Below are positions 17,812 to 23,550 of a DNA stretch of 46,238 bases, in pieces (the first letter of the stretch is position 1; every line of letters starts with the position of its first letter). A program made the position numbers and the translations under genes. The stretch covers positions 1 through 46,238 of the forward strand of contig MNVD01000031.1 in assembly GCA_001871445.1 (NCBI GenBank), given 5' to 3'. Source of the stretch: Candidatus Magasanikbacteria bacterium CG1_02_41_34 (GTDB taxonomy: Bacteria; Patescibacteriota; Patescibacteriia; Magasanikbacterales; UBA922). Below the pieces are notes generated by a model. That model did not search any database. It saw only the letters and a list, made by a program, of their open reading frames with translations, and was not told the DNA's origin.

Positions 17812-18003
17812 TCAGCGGATTATTTCCGCGAGGTGGCTTTGCCACCGCTCGATCTGTGGTCGCTCGTATGTCATCCAGATCATTCGCCGGAGGTCAGGTA
17901 GGACGCATGCGAGCGCGATCCTGGTGTCGCCATAGGCGACATAGCCAGTCAGCACGGCGAGCTGGAAGCGTGGGAACGAAACGAAGTTGAGGAACTTCCT
18001 CAT
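17812..18003 (-). CDS. Small hypothetical protein, 63 aa
   Basis: GC-rich; AAGGAGACCACATG strong SD; MRKFLNFVSFPRFQLAVLTGYVAYGDTRIALACVLPDLRRMIWMTYERPQIERWQSHLAEIIR. Confidence 0.5.
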   Translation of the reverse strand: MRKFLNFVSFPRFQLAVLTGYVAYGDTRIALACVLPDLRRMIWMTYERPQIERWQSHLAEIIR

Positions 18004-18080
18004 GTGGTCTCCTTGTGAAAGCAGTATACAAGATATGGTACAGGACCTACGGATATTGGCAAGCATAACACTTAATATAT

Positions 18081-19106
18081 ATGTCAAGAAAAAAAAGAAG
18101 AAAATCCGCCCGAGGCGGATCCGCCTCGGGCGGAAAAAAGAAACCAGTATTCCCATCAGAAATACCACAGGAATTTTTTGACAGGCTGACAGAGATGTTT
18201 GGCGATGCGTTGTCATCTGAATTACAACAGACATTCATTGATCGATCAACGACGTTTCGTGTGAATACGTTGCGGGCAAAGGAGAAAGATATCCTCGCAA
18301 TATTGAAAGAAAAAGAATTTGAACTTGAACATGTTGCATGGCTCTCAGATACGTATATATTACGCAATAAAGAAAAGCGAGATATTTGTGATCTTGACAT
18401 ATACACTGATGCAAAAATTTATTTGCAAAGTATTGCAAGTATGATTCCACCTCTGGTGCTGGATCCAAAGCCAGGAGAAATTGTGCTTGACCTCACAGCT
18501 GCTCCTGGGAGTAAGACGAGCCAGATGGCGATCATGATGAAGCAAGAAGGTGAGCTCGTGGCAAATGATAAAAACAAGATTCGTTTTTTCAAGCTCAAGC
18601 ACAATATGGAACAGCAGGGAGTGATCGATGATTCAAAAAAAGATTGGTCATGTACACTTCGCATGGAACCAGGGACTGTCTTGTTGCAAGAGTATGAACA
18701 ATATTTTGATAAGATATTGCTCGATGCACCGTGTAGCTCTGAAGCTCGATTTGTGGTAGGAAATCCAAAATCATTTGGGTACTGGAAAGATCGAAAAGTA
18801 AAAGAAATGGCGTATACACAGCGACGGCTTTTGCTATCTGCATGGAAATCGCTGAAACCAGGCGGTACACTTGTGTATAGTACCTGTACGTTTTCGCCAG
18901 AAGAAAATGAAATGCAAATAGATAGATTGCTCGAACGCTTTGATGATGTCGATGTGCTCCCTGTAGAAATTCCCGATGTTGAGAGACTGCCTATTATGAA
19001 AGAATGGCAGGGAAAAACATTGTCACCAGAAGTGCAGAAATGTTTTCGTGTAAAACCGACAAAAGATATTGAAGGATTTTTTATAGCCAAGCTTCAGAAG
19101 AAATAA
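18081..19106 (+). CDS. RsmB/NOP2/Sun-family RNA (cytosine-C5) methyltransferase
   Basis: LDLTAAPGSKTSQMA; DAPCSSEARF; LLSAWKSLKPGGTLVYSTCTFSPEENE. Confidence 0.92.
   Translation: MSRKKRRKSARGGSASGGKKKPVFPSEIPQEFFDRLTEMFGDALSSELQQTFIDRSTTFRVNTLRAKEKDILAILKEKEFELEHVAWLSDTYILRNKEKRDICDLDIYTDAKIYLQSIASMIPPLVLDPKPGEIVLDLTAAPGSKTSQMAIMMKQEGELVANDKNKIRFFKLKHNMEQQGVIDDSKKDWSCTLRMEPGTVLLQEYEQYFDKILLDAPCSSEARFVVGNPKSFGYWKDRKVKEMAYTQRRLLLSAWKSLKPGGTLVYSTCTFSPEENEMQIDRLLERFDDVDVLPVEIPDVERLPIMKEWQGKTLSPEVQKCFRVKPTKDIEGFFIAKLQKK
18105..18134. repeat. Perfect 30-bp palindrome TCCGCCCGAGGCGGATCCGCCTCGGGCGGA inside the methyltransferase ORF
   Basis: Exact self-complement; half unit TCCGCCT(C/T)GGGCGGA recurs at 23527-23541. 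Confidence 0.9.
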
Positions 19107-19110
19107 TCGT

Positions 19111-19356
19111 ATGGAAGAGATTGTCATCGGTGGCATTTACAAACATTATCGCAGAGGAGGGGAGTATGAAGTAATTGGCTTTGCCCGACATTCAGAAACA
19201 CTCGAAGAACTTGTGGTGTACAAACCCTTATATGACTCACCAGAGTTTCCAGAAGGAACGCTCTGGGTGAGACCGAGAGAGATGTTTTTGGAAGATGTGG
19301 AAGTTGATGGGGAAATGGTGAAGCGGTTTCAATATCAAGAAAGAAAAACGAGCTAG
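19111..19356 (+). CDS. DUF1653 family protein
   Basis: GGIYKHYRRGGEYEVIGFARHSETLEELVVYKPLYDSPEFPEGTLWVRPREMFLEDV. Confidence 0.88.
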   Translation: MEEIVIGGIYKHYRRGGEYEVIGFARHSETLEELVVYKPLYDSPEFPEGTLWVRPREMFLEDVEVDGEMVKRFQYQERKTS

Positions 19357-19371
19357 GAACTCGTTTTTTGT
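19345..19371 (+). terminator. Intrinsic terminator overlapping the end of the DUF1653 gene
   Basis: AAAACGAG-ctaggaa-CTCGTTTTTTG. Confidence 0.65.
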
Positions 19372-19421
19372 TTGTGCTGTATTTCATCTAAACATTTTTT
19401 TCCGTTTGGTGTGGAGGAAAG

Positions 19422-19449
19422 AGAAAAACAAAAAGGGTGAATTGCCCTT
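19422..19449 (-). terminator. Candidate intrinsic terminator for the minus-strand 37-aa ORF
   Basis: Minus strand AAGGG-caattca-CCCTTTTTGTTTTT. Confidence 0.5.
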
Positions 19450-19501
19450 CCCTAAAATACAATTTCAATTTACTAAAAACTAGTGAGCAGGAACCTAATT
19501 A

Positions 19502-19615
19502 TTAGTTAGGAGTTGACTTGCGATGTTCTTTTACAAGAACTCGTTTGCCATTAGGCATAGTGCGATAGTGTCGGCGTACCTCGACTATTTTTTTGCCTTT
19601 TTGTGTTTTAGCCAT
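19502..19615 (-). CDS. 37-aa basic protein, divergent from the lexA-methyltransferase gene
   Basis: Not in supplied ORF track; MAKTQKGKKIVEVRRHYRTMPNGKRVLVKEHRKSTPN*; start preceded by T, terminator downstream. Confidence 0.55.
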   Translation of the reverse strand: MAKTQKGKKIVEVRRHYRTMPNGKRVLVKEHRKSTPN

Positions 19616-19648
19616 AGTGTTATAACTTAATATTGTTAATAAACAGAG

Positions 19649-19707
19649 GATCTCGACTCATCCCCACCACGAGATACTTTTAGTATCCTATGGAGGAGGG
19701 TCGAGAC
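19649..19707 (-). promoter_or_regulatory. Hairpin-structured leader of the 37-aa ORF
   Basis: TCTCGAC/GTCGAGA outer stem, GATACT-TTT-AGTATC inner hairpin. Confidence 0.45.
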
Positions 19708-19803
19708 TTGATTAATTAACGCATAAGTTAGCCACCGACTAAACCTACTCACTAGTTTTTAAAAAACTGTGGACAAATAGGTTTAAAATTCAGTCAATTT
19801 TCA

Positions 19804-19820
19804 GTATAATACAATTATAC
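19804..19820. promoter_or_regulatory. Candidate operator overlapping the -10 box of the lexA-methyltransferase gene
   Basis: GTATAAT-ACA-ATTATAC perfect palindrome containing TATAAT (19805-19810), about 32 nt upstream of the ATG at 19852. Confidence 0.6.
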
Positions 19821-19851
19821 CGCTAGGTAATATAAATTGTCAAGAATTTTT

Positions 19852-21417
19852 ATGCTAAATTTGACCAAAAAACAAAAACAAATTTTTGATTACATTGCAT
19901 CATTTATTGATAAAAAAGGATTTTCTCCAACTCTCGAGGAATTGAGGAAGCACCTAAGGTTGAAAGCTTTATCTGGTGTATATCAGCATGTCAATGCTTT
20001 GATAGAAAAAGGTTATATCACTCGAGATGAAAATGCAACTCGTGGTCTTGGAATTAGGAAGCAAGGAAAGATAGATACAATTGAAATACCTTTGGTTGGT
20101 ACAATTACCGCTGGTCAACCAATAGAAGCAATAGAGACAAGAGGAAATACAATTACAATTGCCCGTGATACTTATTTTGATCCAGAACAACTGTATGCTT
20201 TGAAAGTTGTTGGCGACAGTATGATTGAAGATGGTATTTTTGATGGTGACATGGTCGTTATAAAAAAACAAGAAACTGCTGATAACGGTCAGACAGTCGT
20301 AGCTGTTATAGATGAAAATGAAGCTACTCTGAAAAAACTTTATCGCGAAAAAAATAAATTTAGACTGCAACCTGCAAATCAAAATTTGCTTCCGATTTTT
20401 AGGACCGAAGTAGAAATTCGTGGTATTGTAATAAAAATTATTAGAGATTTTAATAATCAATTGCAAAAAACAAAATTGTTTAAGACTATTGATCTTTTTG
20501 CTGGTGTAGGTGGAATAAGGCTTGGTTTCGAAAAAACTGGTTTTGAAACTGTGTTTGCAAATGATTTTGAATCACAATGTAAAGATACCTATGATCTTAA
20601 TTTTGATGGAACAAAACTTTTTGTAGAGGATATCCAAAAAATAAATGAAAAAAAATTGCCAGATTTCGATTTCTTACTGGGTGGTTTCCCTTGTCAGGCA
20701 TTTTCAATTGCTGGATATAGACAGGGATTTCATGATGAAAAGGGACGTGGAAATTTATTTTATGATGTTGCAAGAATCCTCAAAGAAAAACAACCAATGG
20801 GGTTCATGCTTGAAAATGTAAAAAATTTAAAAGGTCATGACAAAGGAAAAACATTTAAAATTATTATTGATACGCTTGAAGATTTGGGTTATCATGTAAA
20901 ATCAAAAGTTTTGAACAGTATGGAATATGGTAATGTTCCTCAAAATAGAGAAAGAATTTATATTGTTGGTTTTAGGGACAAAAGACATTACGAAAAATTT
21001 AGTTTTCCAAGCACTGTAAGACTTACAAAGAAGATTACGGACTTACTCGAAGAAACTGTTGATGAAAAGTATTATTACAATGGAAAACCACTTTATAAAC
21101 ATTTAAAAGACGATGTTACAAATAGAGAAACTGTGTATCAATGGAGAAGAAAGTATGTACGTGAAAATAAAAAAGGAGTGTGCCCAACGCTTACTGCCAA
21201 CATGGGTATGGGGGGACACAATGTTCCAATTATTAAAGACAAAAAAGGAATAAGAAAACTGACCCCTCTTGAGTGTGCTAGGATTCAGGGTTTTCCAATG
21301 AATTACAAACTTCCAAAAAATATTTCAGACTCTGCATTGTATAAGCAATTTGGTAATTCCGTAACTGTACCTGTTGTGCAAGCTGTAGCAAGACAAATTA
21401 AGAAGGCGATAGAGTAA
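19852..21417 (+). CDS. LexA repressor fused to DNA (cytosine-C5) methyltransferase
   Basis: LexA: LTKKQKQIFDYIASFIDKKGFSPTLEELRKHL, PLVGTITAGQPIEAIE (Ala-Gly), VVGDSMIEDGIFDGD (Ser), EATLKKL (Lys). MTase: IDLFAGVGGIRLGFE (I), GGFPCQAFSIAG (IV), MLENVKNL (VI), NVPQNRERIYIVGF (VIII), RKLTPLECARIQGFP (IX), LYKQFGNSVTVPVV (X). TTG at 19837 is an alternative start. Confidence 0.93.
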   Translation: MLNLTKKQKQIFDYIASFIDKKGFSPTLEELRKHLRLKALSGVYQHVNALIEKGYITRDENATRGLGIRKQGKIDTIEIPLVGTITAGQPIEAIETRGNTITIARDTYFDPEQLYALKVVGDSMIEDGIFDGDMVVIKKQETADNGQTVVAVIDENEATLKKLYREKNKFRLQPANQNLLPIFRTEVEIRGIVIKIIRDFNNQLQKTKLFKTIDLFAGVGGIRLGFEKTGFETVFANDFESQCKDTYDLNFDGTKLFVEDIQKINEKKLPDFDFLLGGFPCQAFSIAGYRQGFHDEKGRGNLFYDVARILKEKQPMGFMLENVKNLKGHDKGKTFKIIIDTLEDLGYHVKSKVLNSMEYGNVPQNRERIYIVGFRDKRHYEKFSFPSTVRLTKKITDLLEETVDEKYYYNGKPLYKHLKDDVTNRETVYQWRRKYVRENKKGVCPTLTANMGMGGHNVPIIKDKKGIRKLTPLECARIQGFPMNYKLPKNISDSALYKQFGNSVTVPVVQAVARQIKKAIE

Positions 21418-21420
21418 ATA

Positions 21421-22296
21421 CTATTCAACAAAGTTTACCTCTAAATTTTTTAGTTTATCTATTTCATTTTTAAGATAATCTGGACCTATATCTTGTTCAC
21501 GAAGATTAATATGTGTGGGGATAAATGATGTTGTTATTTTTAAAGACATGCCATTTTCTATCCATGTTTTTGGTCGTAATCTCAGTTCTAATCTTTTTTT
21601 TGCTTTATAAATTTTTGTACCACCGTATGCATCGTCAATAAAATTTTTCAAAAATACAGATTTAGTAGTTGTTCTTTTTTTGTCTACTTCAACTTCTTCA
21701 AGATTTTTTAGATTTATGACTGCTCCTGTAAAATAAAAGTCTGCACCTTCTATTTGAGTTCCTGGACGAAGGATAAAAAAGTAATATATTGTTTCAATAG
21801 GATAATTCTTTTTTAGAGATTCGTATTTTTCATTGAATAATTTAACCCATTGATTTTTGATATCTGTGTATTTCTTTTTTTTGAACATCTCATCTAAATT
21901 TATACCGGGTCCTTCAAATTTTTGTCCAAGAGATGCTTCACCACTATCACCATTTGTTACACTTCCAGATGAATCGAGTTTTATATTTAGCATCTTAATA
22001 TCGGCCCCCCATTTTTCTCGTTCATTGTAAATATCAATTGGATATGAACCCGCTCCAACTGGCTTAACATCGAGAGATTGGGTGAACCATTGTTCAATAT
22101 GTTCTTTTGGTATTTGAATAGGTAGCGTTTTCTGTTCTTTTTTTGGTTCGGGCTGTGAAAATAAAGATTTTATGAGAAAATACTTAATAATTTTTTTTGA
22201 TTTTTCATCAAGAAAACTTTGTAGTTCATCGGGGCTTAGTGGGTTGATTACAAATTTTGTTTTTTGTTTACTTTTATTGTTAATTGATTTTTTCAT
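21421..22296 (-). CDS. Candidate restriction endonuclease, PD-(D/E)xK-like
   Basis: Convergent with the MTase; GAGSYPIDIYNEREKWGADIKMLNIK fits PxD-X10-DxK; low-GC; ATG at 22296 (track start 22335 is a TTG). Confidence 0.6.
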   Translation of the reverse strand: MKKSINNKSKQKTKFVINPLSPDELQSFLDEKSKKIIKYFLIKSLFSQPEPKKEQKTLPIQIPKEHIEQWFTQSLDVKPVGAGSYPIDIYNEREKWGADIKMLNIKLDSSGSVTNGDSGEASLGQKFEGPGINLDEMFKKKKYTDIKNQWVKLFNEKYESLKKNYPIETIYYFFILRPGTQIEGADFYFTGAVINLKNLEEVEVDKKRTTTKSVFLKNFIDDAYGGTKIYKAKKRLELRLRPKTWIENGMSLKITTSFIPTHINLREQDIGPDYLKNEIDKLKNLEVNFVE

Positions 22297-22359
22297 ACGC
22301 AAGTTCGTGTCTATGTATTTTTTAAATAAAAACAAATATCTAAGATATCCTATATTTTT

Positions 22360-23349
22360 CTACCCCTCTATACACGCATTATACCCACTCACTACCACAT
22401 TATATTCATTTACCAACGACTCGGTATCACCGATGAGCGTATTGTATTCAGCAACAAGTGCATTGTAGAGATTTACTTGTTCTTTGTATGCATCACCTTG
22501 CTTTGGCTCGTATGCATCGAGTGCTGTTTTTTGTGTAGTGAGTTCTTCTTGTTTTGTTTTGATAGCTTCTTGATTTGCTGTGATCAGCGCTTTCATATCT
22601 GTACTTGGCAACGGACAGTTTGGTAGTGGTTTGCCAAAGACTTGGACTGCGAGCCATGTTTCTCGTCCATCATACATGCCTTTGCCCACAGCAACACCAA
22701 TTTCTGTATATTCTGGTTTCAAAATATTTGCTCTGTGGCCAGGACTATTCATCCATGCAGTCACAAGATCGGTATCTCCAGAAAAGTCTCCTAACGCAAG
22801 ATTTTCTCCGGTGAGTCTGTAGGTGTATCCTGCACCTTCTACCCAATCTGATGGTTTTGTCCCGTCAGGGCCTTCGTGTGCAAAGTATTGTTTTGCAAAC
22901 ATATCAGCAAGTTTTGCTGCTGCAGCACTCGACAGTTTTGTATTGAGGGAGAGCGTAAAGAATCCTTGCGCGGTTCTTTCAGCATTTGTCACAGCAATCA
23001 CTCCTGGGACAGTGAGCGTTCCTACTGCAGAGAGTGATGGACGGGTTAGTGGTTCTGGTGCGTGGATTTCTGTTTTTGTAGCTGTGATTTCGCGCTCGGT
23101 AAAGGTTGGGAGTGGGTTCGTTACGTTCGTTTGTTGTGTTTCTTTGATTCCTGGATTCGTGGATAGTTCTTTTGTTTTGCCAGCGGTTCCTGTTGAGTCA
23201 GAAGCCTCTGTGAGGTGTTGTGAGGTGTTGTAACGGGCTAATTCTTCTATGTCTACACTTACGAGTGCTTGGTGGAGAGAAAGGCGAAATATGAAGATAG
23301 CCCCAATAGTGAGGCCTGCGAAGAAGAGTATTGAGAAGAGTCGTCTCAT
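22360..23349 (-). CDS. CAP/SCP (YkwD-like) domain exported protein
   Basis: N-terminal TM; VIAVTNAERTAQGFFTLSLNTKLSSAAAAKLADMFAKQYFAHEGPDGTKPSDWVEGAGYTYRLTGENLALGDF...WMNSPGHRANILKPEYTEIGVAVG. Confidence 0.92.
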   Translation of the reverse strand: MRRLFSILFFAGLTIGAIFIFRLSLHQALVSVDIEELARYNTSQHLTEASDSTGTAGKTKELSTNPGIKETQQTNVTNPLPTFTEREITATKTEIHAPEPLTRPSLSAVGTLTVPGVIAVTNAERTAQGFFTLSLNTKLSSAAAAKLADMFAKQYFAHEGPDGTKPSDWVEGAGYTYRLTGENLALGDFSGDTDLVTAWMNSPGHRANILKPEYTEIGVAVGKGMYDGRETWLAVQVFGKPLPNCPLPSTDMKALITANQEAIKTKQEELTTQKTALDAYEPKQGDAYKEQVNLYNALVAEYNTLIGDTESLVNEYNVVVSGYNACIEG

Positions 23350-23454
23350 AAAGGCTTGCGTAAAGGGGAGGATATTGCTACAATACGAAGGCAAAAAATG
23401 CTTTGTACAGAGAAATCTTTCTCATAAAGTATACGTAAAAAATACTATTTAATC

Positions 23455-23550
23455 AACTCCCCTCAGAAATCTGATAGGGGGTATATGGAAATGCTTCGCG
23501 TGAAATCGCGGGGATAAAAAATCTCGTCCGCCTTGGGCGGATTCAAGTCT
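23455..23550 (+). promoter_or_regulatory. Structured aspS 5' leader
   Basis: CCCCTCAGaaatCTGatAGGGG; CGCGtgaaatCGCG; TCCGCC-ttg-GGCGGA (23527-23541). Confidence 0.4.

Larger units (their letters stand above)
19475..19760. repeat. 13-bp perfect inverted repeats flanking the 37-aa ORF and its leader
   Basis: AAAAACTAGTGAG (19475-19487) / CTCACTAGTTTTT (19748-19760). Confidence 0.6.

Noticed and set aside
19837-19851. TTG start giving N-terminal MSRIF extension on the LexA-MTase
   Set aside because: ATG at 19852 gives a start matching LexA N-termini and the local T-ATG context; upstream TTG less likely.
23211-23232. 10-bp direct duplication GTGAGGTGTT x2 in the CAP-protein gene
   Set aside because: Only two units inside a linker region; probably trivial slippage with no supporting context.
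23455-23550. T-box riboswitch upstream of aspS
   Set aside because: No recognisable T-box bulge (UGGN) context or antiterminator/terminator layout; only generic hairpins visible.
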